From positions 186,001 through 250,000 of the forward strand of contig NZ_QGLE01000005.1 in assembly GCF_003173035.1 (NCBI RefSeq): a stretch of DNA of 64,000 bases, written 5' to 3'. The position numbers and the translations under genes were made by a program. The notes beneath the pieces were generated by a model. It did not search any database. It was not told where the DNA came from and saw nothing but the letters and a program-made list of their open reading frames with translations. Positions 18,253 to 27,751 of the stretch are shown here, piece after piece. The stretch is from Zavarzinia aquatilis (lineage in GTDB: Bacteria > Pseudomonadota > Alphaproteobacteria > Zavarziniales > Zavarziniaceae). Each line of letters opens with the position of its first letter. The stretch's first letter is position 1.

Positions 18253-19212
18253 ATGACCCCCGAGCAACAGGCCGAAATCGACGCCCTGCGCGCCCAGAGT
18301 TTCGTGACGCGCCGCGCGACCGTGCCCGCCCTCGAGGAGATTCTCTACGACGTCATCCCGGTGCTCGACCATGGCTTCGTCCGCGTCATCGACTATATGG
18401 GCGACGACGCGGCGGTGGTGCAGGCGGCCCGCGTTTCCTACGGCAAAGGCACCAAGAAGGTGCGGGAAGACGCCGGGCTGATTGCCTACCTGATGCGCCA
18501 TCGCCACTCGACCCCCTTCGAGATGTGCGAGATCAAATTCCATGTGAAGCTGCCGATCTTCGTCGCGCGCCAGTGGATCCGCCATCGCACCGCCAATGTG
18601 AACGAATATTCGGCGCGCTATTCGCTGCTCGACCGGGAATTCTACATCCCGAAGCCCGAGCACCTGGCCGCGCAATCCGCCTCCAACCGTCAGGGCCGGG
18701 GCGATGTGCTGCCGCCCGATCAGGCGGAAAAGGTCATGAAGCTGCTGCGCGAGGACGCGGAGCGGAACTACGACCATTACCTCGAAATGCTCGGCACCGG
18801 CGACGAGGTGGCGGAGGAGGATCGCGGCCTCGCCGCCTCGGCCGAGACGGTGGCGGTCACCGGCCTTGCCCGCGAACTCGCCCGCATGAACCTGTCGCTG
18901 AACTTCTATACCCAATGGTACTGGAAGACCGACCTGCACAATTTCATGCATTTCCTGTCCTTGCGGGCCGATCCTCACGCGCAGTATGAAATCCGCGTCT
19001 ATGCCGAGGCCATGGCCGATGTGCTCAGGCGCTGGGTGCCCGCGACCTATGACGCCTTCTCGAACTACCGGCAGGGCGGGGTTCTGCTGTCGGCCAAGGC
19101 GCTCGCCGTGGTGAAATCCATGATCGACGGCAAGCCCATGAGCCGCGAGGACAGCGGTCTTTCCGTCCGCGAATGGAAGGAAGTCATGGCCACCCTGGGG
19201 CGGGAGGGGTGA
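18253..19212 (+). CDS. thyX: FAD-dependent thymidylate synthase
   Basis: A 319-residue ThyX. The family signature RHR-x7-S-x-R is present at R110-H111-R112 with [12 protein letters not shown] following. The protein makes dTMP from dUMP with methylenetetrahydrofolate and FAD/NADPH, independent of ThyA. It has the length of the alphaproteobacterial subgroup, which carries a C-terminal extension. It starts 19 nt after the channel gene and is followed 3 nt later by the DinB-like gene, so the cluster is likely co-transcribed. Confidence 0.95.
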   Translation: MTPEQQAEIDALRAQSFVTRRATVPALEEILYDVIPVLDHGFVRVIDYMGDDAAVVQAARVSYGKGTKKVREDAGLIAYLMRHRHSTPFEMCEIKFHVKLPIFVARQWIRHRTANVNEYSARYSLLDREFYIPKPEHLAAQSASNRQGRGDVLPPDQAEKVMKLLREDAERNYDHYLEMLGTGDEVAEEDRGLAASAETVAVTGLARELARMNLSLNFYTQWYWKTDLHNFMHFLSLRADPHAQYEIRVYAEAMADVLRRWVPATYDAFSNYRQGGVLLSAKALAVVKSMIDGKPMSREDSGLSVREWKEVMATLGREG

Positions 19213-19215
19213 GCC

Positions 19216-19710
19216 GTGAAGGCGCATTTCCAGGACTTCGCGGCCTATAACGACTGGGCCAACCGGCGGCTCTATGAGGCGGTCGGTGCCCTGCCGGCCG
19301 AGGATTTCACCCGCGACCTCAAGGCCTTCTTCGGCTCCATCCGGGGCACGCTGAACCACATCCTGGTCGCCGACCTGATCTGGCTCGGCCGCTTCACCGG
19401 CAAGCCGGCGGCGGGGATCACCAGCCTCGACCAGACCCTGCACGAGGATTTCGCCGCCCTCGACGCCGCGCGGCGGGAGGTGGACCGGCGCCTGATCGAC
19501 CTTGTCGACGGCATGGCGTCGGCGGATTTCGCCGCCACCATCGCCTATCGCACCATGACGCGGGGCGACGCGGAAAATCGCGTCTCGGACATGCTGACCC
19601 ATGTCTTTAACCACCAGACCCACCACCGGGGCCAGGCGCACGGCCTTCTGTCGCTGCTGGGCCGGGAGGCGCCGTCCCTCGACCTGATCCTGTTCCTCAA
19701 CACGAGGTAG
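19216..19710 (+). CDS. DinB-family four-helix metal-binding protein
   Basis: A 164-residue protein of the DinB/YfiT fold. The metal triad is indicated by His50 in GTLNHILVADLIW and the two His in FNHQTHHRGQ (about 133-138), which correspond to the usual H-x(n)-H-x3-H. N-terminal YNDWANRRL is characteristic. Members include thiol-dependent transferases, and the substrate here is unknown. It follows thyX almost directly. Confidence 0.87.
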   Translation: MKAHFQDFAAYNDWANRRLYEAVGALPAEDFTRDLKAFFGSIRGTLNHILVADLIWLGRFTGKPAAGITSLDQTLHEDFAALDAARREVDRRLIDLVDGMASADFAATIAYRTMTRGDAENRVSDMLTHVFNHQTHHRGQAHGLLSLLGREAPSLDLILFLNTR

Positions 19711-19714
19711 GGTC

Positions 19715-19966
19715 ATGCGCGCCGCCGTCTTCGCCGCCGCCGGTTTGCAGGTCGCCCTGTTCCTCCTGCTGCTGTGGCAGGCGCTGTTCATCCAGTCGGA
19801 TGCGGCGGGCAACGGCATGGCGGAGGGCTTCGCCGTCGTCGCCGGCATCGCCTGCGCCGTCTCGGCCCTGCCGGCGCTGATCCTCGCCTATTTCAGGCGG
19901 GCGCTGGTCTTCGCCCTGATCTGGGCGACACTGCCGCTGCTGTTCCTCTTCGTGCTGCTCGGCTGA
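19715..19966 (+). CDS. small integral membrane protein
   Basis: An 83-residue, very hydrophobic protein with three predicted membrane segments (about 3-22, 37-57, 62-82). It has no recognised family. It lies 4 nt after the DinB-like gene and ends 3 nt before the convergent M23 peptidase stop. The tight spacing supports a real gene at the end of the thyX operon. Confidence 0.65.
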   Translation: MRAAVFAAAGLQVALFLLLLWQALFIQSDAAGNGMAEGFAVVAGIACAVSALPALILAYFRRALVFALIWATLPLLFLFVLLG

Positions 19967-19969
19967 GGC

Positions 19970-20767
19970 CTATTGCGGCGGCAACAGCGGCGCCGGGTCG
20001 AGTTGCAGCCCATACCAGGCGAGGCCGAAATGCAGATGGGCGCCGGTCACCCGGCCGGTCTTGCCGGACAGCGCGATGACATCGCCCGCCTTCACCGTCT
20101 GCCCGACCCGCACGTCGACGCGGGATAGATGGGCATAAAGCGTCTGCACCCCGGCGCCATGGTCGATGATGACGGTGCCGCCGGTAAAATAGAGATCGGG
20201 CTCCGCCAGCGTCACCTGTCCCGCAGCGGCAGCGGCGACCGGTGTGCCCTCCGGCACCGCGACGTCGAGGCCGAGGTGCGGTTGCCGGGCTTCGCCGTTC
20301 AGGATGCGCTGGCTGCCGTAGACGCCGGAAATCCGCCCCCGGGCCGGCCATTGCAGGCCCGCTTCCCAATCGTAGGCGATGCGGTCGATGGCGCGGGCGG
20401 CCTTGATCCTGGCCCGTTCTGTCTCGATCCGCTTCAGGCCCTCGGGGTCCGGGTTCACCTTCTTGTCCGGCAGTCCGTCGATGCGCTGGATCTGCCAGTC
20501 GCGGGGCGCGATGGGGCGGCTCAGCGTGGTCGTGCCGGCGGGGCCGGTCACCTGCAGGGTCAGCGCGCCACTCGCGTCCCGGCCAAGACCGAGGGCGAAG
20601 CGGCCGTCGGGCGCGATATGCAATTCGCGTCCGTCGTAAGAGATGCGCTCCCCCGGCGCCGCATGTCCGGTAACGAGCGCGCCCTGCGCCACCTCGCCGT
20701 CGAGGGTCGCGGCGGCGGCGGGGGCCACCAGCGCCGTCAGCAGGGTGAAGGCGAGGGCGATCCTCAT
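19970..20767 (-). CDS. M23 family metallopeptidase (LytM-like)
   Basis: A 265-residue exported protein. Residues 1-19 form a signal peptide. A beta-rich N-terminal region covers about 25-110, and the M23 domain spans about 150-260 with metal ligands in QPHLGLDVAVPEG and HLHFGLAWYG. It is either a peptidoglycan endopeptidase or, as an EnvC/NlpD-type relative, an amidase activator. The expected H-x3-D and H-x-H motifs are complete, so activity is plausible. ATG 20767 overlaps the DUF2093 stop (ATGA). Confidence 0.88.
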   Translation of the reverse strand: MRIALAFTLLTALVAPAAAATLDGEVAQGALVTGHAAPGERISYDGRELHIAPDGRFALGLGRDASGALTLQVTGPAGTTTLSRPIAPRDWQIQRIDGLPDKKVNPDPEGLKRIETERARIKAARAIDRIAYDWEAGLQWPARGRISGVYGSQRILNGEARQPHLGLDVAVPEGTPVAAAAAGQVTLAEPDLYFTGGTVIIDHGAGVQTLYAHLSRVDVRVGQTVKAGDVIALSGKTGRVTGAHLHFGLAWYGLQLDPAPLLPPQ

Positions 20768-20970
20768 GGTTTCGGGGCGAGGCCGGCCTGTTGCAGCGCG
20801 GCCTGCGGCGAGACATAGGGCTCCTGCCGGTCGACCGACCAGTAGCGCAGGTCTTCGAGGGCGATGCGCGCGCCGGTGGCGGCGCAAACGACATGGGTTC
20901 CCGGCCACAGGATGCGGAATTGTCCGTGGTCGTAGAGGAGTTTGGCGGGGGCGTCGGCGTCCATCGTCAT
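20764..20970 (-). CDS. DUF2093 protein
   Basis: A 68-residue alphaproteobacterial DUF2093 protein (KLLYDHGQFRILWPGTHVVC, RYWSVDRQEPYVSPQAAL). Function unknown. It sits 6 nt after xseA and overlaps the M23 gene by 4 nt, so it is part of the xseA-DUF2093-M23 operon. Confidence 0.88.
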   Translation of the reverse strand: MTMDADAPAKLLYDHGQFRILWPGTHVVCAATGARIALEDLRYWSVDRQEPYVSPQAALQQAGLAPKP

Positions 20971-20976
20971 CTTCGG

Positions 20977-22389
20977 TCAGATCAGGGTGCCCTGCTCGGG
21001 CGGGGGAAGGTCGGTCTTGCGGCGGCGGCGCGGGGGATCACCCGCGGCGACGGCGCCAACGCGGCCGTCGGCGAATTCGATCTCCAGCGCATCGCCCGGA
21101 TGGAGCGCGGCAGCGGCGGTTTCCAGCTTGCCCGCGCGCCGGACGACGGCATAGCCGCGCGACAGCACGCGGTGATAGGACAGGCTTTCCAGCAATTGCG
21201 CGGGCGTCGCCAGCTGCCGCTCCGCCCGCTCGAACAGGCGGCGGGCGGCGGGGGCGAGCCGTTCGGAGACTTGCGCCAGCCGCTCCGCCTTCTGGCGCAG
21301 CTCGCCGGTCAGGACATGGGGGCGCAACCCGCCCGAGACTTCGGCCAGTTGCCGGCGCCGGTCGGCGATCAACCCGCGCAACGCGCGCGGCAGCCGCTCG
21401 GCAAGGTCGTCGAGGCGCTGCTCCCCGGCTTCGATCAGGCTGCGGGGGTGACGCAGGCCCCGGGCGAGGCCGGACAGCCGCGTGTCGTGTTCCACCAGCA
21501 GGCGGCGCGTCGCCATGCGCGCCCGGCCGCCCAGTTCCTCGACCCGGTCGAGAAGGTCGGCCCGCACCGGCACCGCCATTTCGGCGGCGGCGGTCGGTGT
21601 CGGCGCCCGCCGGTCCGAGGCGAAGTCGATCAGCGTGGTGTCAGTCTCGTGCCCGACGGCGGAGATGAGCGGAATGGCGCTTTCCGCCGCCGCGCGCACC
21701 ACCACTTCCTCGTTGAAGGCCCAGAGATCTTCGAGGCTGCCGCCACCCCGGGCGACGATCAGCAGATCGGGCCGGGGAATGGCACCGCCCGGCGCGATGG
21801 CGTTGAAGCCGCGAATGGCCCGCGCCACCTGATCCGCCGCGCCTTCGCCCTGCACGGCGACGGGCCAGACCAGCACGGGGCGGGGAAAGCGGTCGGCGAG
21901 GCGGTGCAATATGTCCCGGATCACCGCGCCTGTCGGCGAGGTGACAACGCCGATGACCTGCGGCAGGAAGGGCAGGGGGCGTTTCCGCTCGGCGGCGAAC
22001 AGGCCTTCCGCCGCCAGTTTCCGCTTCCGCTCCTCGAGCAGGGCCATCAGGGCGCCGGCCCCCGCCGGCTCCAGGCTCTCGGCAAGGATCTGGTATTTCG
22101 AGCGGCCGGGATAGGTGGTCAGCCGGCCGGTGGCGATCACTTCCAGCCCATCCTCGGGCCGGAATTTCAGCCTTCCGGCGACATTGCGCCAGGCGACGCC
22201 GTCGAGCACGGCATCGGCGTCCTTCAGCGCGAAATAGAGGTGGCCGGAGGAATGACGCTTCACGCCCGACAATTCGCCCCGCACCCGGACGAGGGCGAAA
22301 CGGTCCTCCACCGTGCGTTTGAGAAGGCCCGAGAGTTCCGAGACCGACATCTCGGGCAGATTCGGGGCGGCTGCGTCTTCCATGCTCAT
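20977..22389 (-). CDS. xseA: exodeoxyribonuclease VII large subunit
   Basis: A 470-residue XseA. The N-terminal OB fold (about 15-110, [20 protein letters not shown]) is followed by the catalytic core with [14 protein letters not shown] and [16 protein letters not shown] (Asp/Gly-rich site), then a long coiled-coil region rich in Arg/Leu and a short C-terminal domain. It degrades single-stranded DNA with XseB, which is not in the window. Two close ATG codons (22389, 22383) and a TTG (22404) are possible starts; ribosome sites are weak for all. Confidence 0.93.
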   Translation of the reverse strand: MSMEDAAAPNLPEMSVSELSGLLKRTVEDRFALVRVRGELSGVKRHSSGHLYFALKDADAVLDGVAWRNVAGRLKFRPEDGLEVIATGRLTTYPGRSKYQILAESLEPAGAGALMALLEERKRKLAAEGLFAAERKRPLPFLPQVIGVVTSPTGAVIRDILHRLADRFPRPVLVWPVAVQGEGAADQVARAIRGFNAIAPGGAIPRPDLLIVARGGGSLEDLWAFNEEVVVRAAAESAIPLISAVGHETDTTLIDFASDRRAPTPTAAAEMAVPVRADLLDRVEELGGRARMATRRLLVEHDTRLSGLARGLRHPRSLIEAGEQRLDDLAERLPRALRGLIADRRRQLAEVSGGLRPHVLTGELRQKAERLAQVSERLAPAARRLFERAERQLATPAQLLESLSYHRVLSRGYAVVRRAGKLETAAAALHPGDALEIEFADGRVGAVAAGDPPRRRRKTDLPPPEQGTLI

Positions 22390-22410
22390 GGGTTCATGAT
22401 ACAAGCAGGG

Positions 22411-22438
22411 CCGGAAAGTTGGGTCCGGAAAGTTGGGT
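22411..22438. repeat. 14-bp perfect tandem duplication
   Basis: Two head-to-tail copies of CCGGAAAGTTGGGT lie in the 62-bp spacer between the divergent xseA and purD genes. Such a duplication in a short divergent promoter could change spacing or double a binding site. Confidence 0.85.
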
Positions 22439-22451
22439 GAGGTCTTTTTCG

Positions 22452-23738
22452 ATGAATGTTCTGGTGATCGGCAGCGGCGGACGCGAACATGCCCTGTGCT
22501 GGGCGCTGGCGAAATCGCCGCTCATGGGCCGGCTGTTCTGCGCCCCGGGCAATGGCGGCATCGCCGAGGTCGCGACCTGCATCGACCTCGATTTCCGCGA
22601 GACTGACCGGGTGCTGGCCCTGATCCGGGCCGAGAAGATCGACTTCGTCGTCGTCGGGCCGGAAGCGCCGCTGGTCTTCGGCCTCGTCGACAAGCTGACC
22701 GAGAAAGGCATCAAGGTCTTCGGGCCGACCGCGGCCGCCGCCCAGCTCGAAGGCTCCAAGGGCTTCACCAAGGACCTCTGCGCCCGCCACGACATTCCGA
22801 CGGCCGGCTATGGCCGGTTCCACGACAAGGCCTCGGCCCTCGCCTATCTCGAGAAGCAGGGCCTGCCGATCGTGATCAAGGCCGACGGGCTCGCCGCCGG
22901 CAAGGGCGTCGTCATCGCGACGACAAGGGACGAGGCCATCGAGGCGGTAGAGGATTGCTTCTCTGGCCGTTTCGGCTCGGCCGGCTCCGAAATCGTCATC
23001 GAAGCCTTCCTCGACGGCGAGGAGGCGAGTTTCTTCGCCATCGCCGACGGCCGCCACGTCGTCGCGCTGGGCAGCGCCCAGGACCACAAGCGCGTCTTCG
23101 ACAATGACGAAGGCCCGAACACCGGCGGCATGGGCGCGGTCGCGCCGTCGCCGCTGATGACGCCGGCCATGGTCGACGAGGTGATGGCCCGCATCATCCG
23201 CCCGACCGTCGCCGCCATGTCGGCGGAAGGCCGGCCGTTCAAGGGCGTGCTCTATGCCGGCCTGATGCTGACCGGCACGGGCCCGCAGCTGATCGAATAC
23301 AATGTCCGCTTCGGCGATCCCGAATGCCAGGTGCTCTTGATGCGGATGAAGAGCGATCTTCTGCCCGTGCTGATCGCCGCCGCCGATGGTGTCCTCGACA
23401 GGCTGAACATCGAATGGGACTCGCGCCCGGCGGTCTCGGTTGTGCTCGCGACCAATGGCTATCCGGGCGATCTGCTGCCCGGCGGCGAAATCCGTGGCCT
23501 CGATGCCGCGGCTGCTGTGCCGGACGTGAAGGTATTCCACGCCGCGACCCGGGCTGTTGGCGATCACTTCGTCCCTGTCGGCGGCCGTGTCCTCAATGTG
23601 ACGGCGCTGGGCGAGACCATCACCAGGGCCCGCGAGATCGCCTATGAAGCGGTCGGCAAGATCGACTGGCCCGGCGGCTTCTGCCGCAGCGACATCGCCC
23701 TGAAAGCCATCGTCGCCGCCGGCGAAAGCGGCGACTGA
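22452..23738 (+). CDS. purD: phosphoribosylamine--glycine ligase
   Basis: A 428-residue GAR synthetase starting [15 protein letters not shown], with ATP-grasp motifs [10 protein letters not shown] (about 150-160), [12 protein letters not shown] and [10 protein letters not shown]. It catalyses step two of purine synthesis. ATG 22452 gives the exact family N-terminus. It is divergent from xseA and followed by a hairpin terminator. Confidence 0.97.
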   Translation: MNVLVIGSGGREHALCWALAKSPLMGRLFCAPGNGGIAEVATCIDLDFRETDRVLALIRAEKIDFVVVGPEAPLVFGLVDKLTEKGIKVFGPTAAAAQLEGSKGFTKDLCARHDIPTAGYGRFHDKASALAYLEKQGLPIVIKADGLAAGKGVVIATTRDEAIEAVEDCFSGRFGSAGSEIVIEAFLDGEEASFFAIADGRHVVALGSAQDHKRVFDNDEGPNTGGMGAVAPSPLMTPAMVDEVMARIIRPTVAAMSAEGRPFKGVLYAGLMLTGTGPQLIEYNVRFGDPECQVLLMRMKSDLLPVLIAAADGVLDRLNIEWDSRPAVSVVLATNGYPGDLLPGGEIRGLDAAAAVPDVKVFHAATRAVGDHFVPVGGRVLNVTALGETITRAREIAYEAVGKIDWPGGFCRSDIALKAIVAAGESGD

Positions 23739-23748
23739 TCCATGGTCC

Positions 23749-23782
23749 GCCGCATCCCCTGTCAGACGGGCGGGGATGCGGC
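23749..23782 (+). terminator. purD terminator hairpin
   Basis: An 11-bp perfect inverted repeat GCCGCATCCCC / GGGGATGCGGC with a 12-nt loop begins 10 nt after the purD stop. The following tract ends in cgtccttt, a modest T-rich tail. Confidence 0.7.
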
Positions 23783-23891
23783 CGCCCTCGTCCTTTAGTG
23801 CCGTTGGCATCGCGGCCGATGCCGTGCACAGTGAGTATCAGGGAGAAACAACGAAGGGGACGGAAAGCCGGAAGACCGGCGGCCGTAATCC

Positions 23892-25769
23892 ATGCTCTCG
23901 CCCGTCGACCATATCCGCGAGATCGAGCGGGTCGGCGCGGGGGCTGACAGCGACCGCGACGCGACGGTCGTCCAGTCCTGGCTGCGCTGCATCCGCGATC
24001 ATCGCCTCGACCCGGCACAGGCCTGCGAAGCCTATATCGTGCCGGACGGGCGCCTGCGCGAGCATCGCCAGCAGTCGGAAGACCTGATCGCCATCGCCCG
24101 ATCCGGGCTCGAAGGTCTCTACCGCCATATCGCCGGCCAGAATTACGTGCTGCTGCTGGCCGACCGACAGGGCGTCACCGTCGATTTCCTGGGCGATCCG
24201 CAATGGAATGGGCAGTTGCGCAAGGCCGGGCTCTATCTCGGCGCCGAATGGTCGGAGGCGCGGGCGGGGACCTGCGCGGTCGGTGCCTGCATCGAGCAGG
24301 GCGAAGCCCTGACCATTCATCAGACCGACCATTTCGACAATACCCACACGCCGCTGTCCTGCACCGCCGCGCCGATCTATCGCGCCGACGGCGAACTGGC
24401 GGCGGTGCTCGACATCTCGCTGCTGTCGTCGCCCCTGCAGAAGACCAGCCAGCGGCTGGCGCTCCATCTCGTCAGCGCGACGGCGCGGCGGATCGAGCTG
24501 GCCCATCTGATGGCGCAGGCCCGGCACGACTGGGTGCTGCGCTTCGCCCGTTCCCCGGAATTCCTCGACGTCGATCCAGAGGCGGCGGTCTCGGTCGATG
24601 CCTCGGGGCGCATCCGGGGCATGACCCACGGCGGCGCCCGCATCCTGGCGGCGGCGGCGGGCGGCGACTGGCGCCGGCCCGACCGGCTGATCGGCCGGCC
24701 CCTGTCCGACTATTTCACCATGGATGTCGACGACCTGCCCGAGCTGACGCGCCGTCGCCCGACCCACGACCGGCTGCTGGTGGCGCGCGACGGCAACAGT
24801 CTCTTCGCCCATGCGATCGAGCCGCAGCACAAGGTTGCCCGCAGCCTGCTGCCCCGGCGGGACGAGATTCCGGCGCCCCTGCGCGCCCTCGGCGGCGCCG
24901 ATCCGGCGATGGAGGCGTTGCAGGTCCGGGCGGCGAAACTGGCGCCGAAACCGGTGCCGATCCTCATTCAGGGCGAGACCGGCACGGGCAAGGAATTCCT
25001 CGCCCGGGCGCTGCACGACGGCAGCGGCCTGTCCGGCCCCTATGTCGCGGTCAATTGCGCGGCGATCCCCGAAACCCTGATCGAGAGCGAGCTGTTCGGC
25101 CATGCCCCCGGCGCCTTCACCGGGGCGGCGGCGGGCGGGCGCAAGGGCCTGATCGAGGCGGCGGACGGCGGCACCCTGTTCCTCGACGAAATCGGCGACA
25201 TGCCGCTGGTGTTGCAGGCCCGGCTGCTGCGCGTCCTCGCCGAAAAGGAAGTGACGCCCGTCGGCGCGACGCGGCCGCGGCCGGTTACCGTGCGCATTCT
25301 CTCCGCCTCGCACCGCGATCTCGCGGAACTGGTGGCGGCGGGGCGGTTCCGCGCCGACCTCTATTACCGGCTGAACGCCGCGACCCTGACCCTGCCGCCC
25401 CTCCGCGCGCGGCGGGATTTCGACTGGGTGCTGGACCGCCTGATCGAGCGTCACCGGCCGAAGGGCGGCGCGCTCGCCCTGTCGGCGCCGGCGCGCGACC
25501 TGCTGCGCGGCCACGACTGGCCGGGCAATATCCGTGAGCTGGACAATGCGATGTCCGTCGCCGCCGCCCTGTGCGAGGGCGGAAGGATCGAGGTCGCCGA
25601 CCTGCCGGAACATTTTCACCGCTCGGCACCGGCGAGCGATCCGCGCCGCCAGGCGCTGGAAGCCGTGCTGCGCGACTGCCGGGGCAATGTCTCGGAAGCG
25701 GCGCGGCGCCTCGGCCTCGACCGGACGACGGTGCACCGGCAGATGAAGCGCCTCGGCCTCGGGGTGTAG
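23892..25769 (+). CDS. sigma-54-dependent activator, AcoR-like
   Basis: A 625-residue enhancer-binding protein. The N-terminal GAF-type sensor is about 80-215 (GVTVDFLGDP, GTCAVGACIEQGEALTIHQ), as in AcoR regulators of small-molecule catabolism. The AAA+ domain is about 325-550, with Walker A GETGTGKE near 361, GAFTGA at 407-412 and FLDEIGDM. A Fis-type HTH is at about 585-620. The activator contacts sigma-54. It directly precedes a sigma-54 promoter and the flavin monooxygenase gene, which is its probable target. No receiver domain is present, so control is by ligand. Confidence 0.93.
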   Translation: MLSPVDHIREIERVGAGADSDRDATVVQSWLRCIRDHRLDPAQACEAYIVPDGRLREHRQQSEDLIAIARSGLEGLYRHIAGQNYVLLLADRQGVTVDFLGDPQWNGQLRKAGLYLGAEWSEARAGTCAVGACIEQGEALTIHQTDHFDNTHTPLSCTAAPIYRADGELAAVLDISLLSSPLQKTSQRLALHLVSATARRIELAHLMAQARHDWVLRFARSPEFLDVDPEAAVSVDASGRIRGMTHGGARILAAAAGGDWRRPDRLIGRPLSDYFTMDVDDLPELTRRRPTHDRLLVARDGNSLFAHAIEPQHKVARSLLPRRDEIPAPLRALGGADPAMEALQVRAAKLAPKPVPILIQGETGTGKEFLARALHDGSGLSGPYVAVNCAAIPETLIESELFGHAPGAFTGAAAGGRKGLIEAADGGTLFLDEIGDMPLVLQARLLRVLAEKEVTPVGATRPRPVTVRILSASHRDLAELVAAGRFRADLYYRLNAATLTLPPLRARRDFDWVLDRLIERHRPKGGALALSAPARDLLRGHDWPGNIRELDNAMSVAAALCEGGRIEVADLPEHFHRSAPASDPRRQALEAVLRDCRGNVSEAARRLGLDRTTVHRQMKRLGLGV

Positions 25770-25777
25770 CGCCGCAG

Positions 25778-25808
25778 CTGTGGCGTTGCCGGGGCCTTTC
25801 GCCACAGG
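25778..25808. promoter_or_regulatory. candidate upstream activating dyad
   Basis: CTGTGGCG and CGCCACAG form a perfect 8-bp inverted repeat with a 15-nt spacer, centred about 50 bp upstream of the -24 element. The position suits an enhancer for the adjacent Fis-type HTH activator; the assignment is inference. Confidence 0.5.
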
Positions 25809-25838
25809 GCGGCCCAGACATTCCGCCCTTTCCGGACT

Positions 25839-25854
25839 GGCACGCGACTTGCCA
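25839..25854 (+). promoter_or_regulatory. sigma-54 promoter of the flavin monooxygenase gene
   Basis: TGGCAC-GCGAC-TTGCC matches the -24/-12 consensus TGGCAC-N5-TTGCW in all but the last base. The expected transcription start near 25865 leaves a short leader of about 20 nt with AGGGAGG before ATG 25886. Confidence 0.85.
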
Positions 25855-25885
25855 TTTCCTGCCCAAGCACAACAGGGAGGAAACC

Positions 25886-27688
25886 ATGCTCGACACCAGT
25901 CCATCGACCCGCGTCAACGCGGTGCTCAGCCGCCTCGACGAAGCCTTGGTGAAAGGCGATATCGAGGGGGCGGTCGATCTCTTCGCCACCGATTGCTACT
26001 GGCGCGATCTCGTCACCCTGACCTGGAACCTGAAGACCATGGAGGGGCGGGACGAGGTCCGCGCCATGCTGCAAAGCCAGCTGGCCCGGATCGCCCCGCG
26101 CGGCTTCGTGCAGGATGCCACGCAGGCGGCCTCGGAAGCGGGCGGCGTCACCGACGGCTGGTTCGACTTCGAGACCGCGCACGCCCGGGGTTACGGCCAT
26201 ATCCGCATCCGCGATGGCCGCATCTGGACCCTGCTGACCACCATGAGCGAACTCAAGGGTCACGAGGAGCCGAAGGGCATCCGCCGGCCCCTGGGCGCCG
26301 AGCACGGCCACGACCGCGACCGCAAGACCTGGACCGAGAAACGCGCGCAGGAAGCGCGGGAGCTGGGCTATGAGACCCAGCCCTATGTCCTCGTCATCGG
26401 CGGCGGTCAGGGCGGCATCGCCCTCGGCGCCCGGCTGCGCCAGCTCGGCGTGCCCACCATCATCATCGAGAAGAACGCCCGGCCGGGCGATTCCTGGCGC
26501 AAGCGTTACAAGTCGCTCTGCCTGCACGATCCGGTCTGGTACGACCACCTGCCCTATATTCCCTTCCCCGAGAACTGGCCGGTGTTCACGCCCAAGGACA
26601 AGGTCGGCGACTGGCTGGAAATGTACACGAAGGTGATGGAGCTGAACTACTGGTCCTCCACCACCTGCAAATCCGCCCGTTTCGACGAGGCGGCGCAGGA
26701 ATGGGTGGTGACGGTCGAGCGCGAGGGCAAGGAGGTCGTGCTGCGGCCGAAGCAACTCGTCCTCGCCACCGGCATGTCGGGCAAGGCCAATGTGCCGACG
26801 TTCGCGGGCCAGGACGTCTTCAAGGGCGAGCAGCAGCACTCGTCGCAGCACCCGGGGCCGGATGCCTATGCCGGCCGGAAGGTCGTCGTCATCGGCTCCA
26901 ACAATTCCGCCCATGATATCTGCGCCGCGCTGTGGGAAGCGGGGGCCGATGTCACCATGGTGCAACGCTCCTCGACCCATATCGTGCGTTCGGACACGCT
27001 GATGGATATCGGCCTCGGCGATCTCTATTCCGAGCGGGCGGTGGCGGCGGGCGTGACCACGCGGAAGGCCGATCTCATCTTCGCCTCGCTGCCCTACCGG
27101 ATCATGCATGAGTTCCAGATCCCGCTCTACGACCGGATGCGCGAACGGGACAAGGATTTCTACGACAAGCTGGAAGCGGCCGGTTTCATGCTGGACTGGG
27201 GCGACGACGGCTCGGGCCTGTTCATGAAATACCTGCGCCGGGGCTCGGGCTATTACATCGACGTCGGCGCCTGCGATCTCGTCATCGACGGCTCGATCAA
27301 GCTGAAGTCGGGCAGCGACGTCAGCCATCTGACCGAGGATGCGGTGGTGCTGAAGGATGGCACGGTGCTGCCGGCCGATCTCGTCGTCTATGCCACGGGC
27401 TATGGCTCGATGAACGGCTGGGCGGCCGACCTGATCAGCCGCGAGGTCGCGGACAAGGTCGGCAAATGCTGGGGCCTCGGCTCCGACACCACCAAGGACC
27501 CGGGCCCGTGGGAGGGCGAGCAGCGCAACATGTGGAAGCCGACCCAGCAGGACAATCTGTGGTTCCACGGCGGCAACCTGCATCAGTCGCGCCACTATTC
27601 GCAATATCTGTCGCTGCAGCTGAAGGCGCGGATGGAAGGCCTGCCGACGCCGGTCTACGGCCTGCAGGAGGTCCATCACAAGGGTTGA
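25886..27688 (+). CDS. NTF2-like/flavin-containing monooxygenase fusion
   Basis: A 600-residue protein. Residues 1-140 form an NTF2/SnoaL-like domain (LDEALVKGDIEGAVDLFATDCYWRD). An FMO-like flavoprotein follows, with the FAD site VIGGGQGG near 170, the NADPH-site Rossmann VVVIGSNNSAHDI near 333 and the ATGYGS block near 505. The family oxygenates S or N atoms or performs Baeyer-Villiger oxidation. With an AcoR-like activator and sigma-54 promoter upstream, it is probably induced by its substrate, which I cannot name. Confidence 0.9.
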   Translation: MLDTSPSTRVNAVLSRLDEALVKGDIEGAVDLFATDCYWRDLVTLTWNLKTMEGRDEVRAMLQSQLARIAPRGFVQDATQAASEAGGVTDGWFDFETAHARGYGHIRIRDGRIWTLLTTMSELKGHEEPKGIRRPLGAEHGHDRDRKTWTEKRAQEARELGYETQPYVLVIGGGQGGIALGARLRQLGVPTIIIEKNARPGDSWRKRYKSLCLHDPVWYDHLPYIPFPENWPVFTPKDKVGDWLEMYTKVMELNYWSSTTCKSARFDEAAQEWVVTVEREGKEVVLRPKQLVLATGMSGKANVPTFAGQDVFKGEQQHSSQHPGPDAYAGRKVVVIGSNNSAHDICAALWEAGADVTMVQRSSTHIVRSDTLMDIGLGDLYSERAVAAGVTTRKADLIFASLPYRIMHEFQIPLYDRMRERDKDFYDKLEAAGFMLDWGDDGSGLFMKYLRRGSGYYIDVGACDLVIDGSIKLKSGSDVSHLTEDAVVLKDGTVLPADLVVYATGYGSMNGWAADLISREVADKVGKCWGLGSDTTKDPGPWEGEQRNMWKPTQQDNLWFHGGNLHQSRHYSQYLSLQLKARMEGLPTPVYGLQEVHHKG

Positions 27689-27715
27689 CCGGCCCACCTC
27701 CGGGGTCCGGCAGGG

Positions 27716-27747
27716 CAGGGGCGGCGGTGCCAGAGACGCCGCCCCTG
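27716..27747. terminator. bidirectional terminator hairpin
   Basis: CAGGGGCGGCG / CGCCGCCCCTG is an 11-bp perfect stem with a 10-nt loop between the convergent monooxygenase and slipin stops, followed by ttcctt on the plus strand. Confidence 0.75.
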
Positions 27748-27751
27748 TTCC

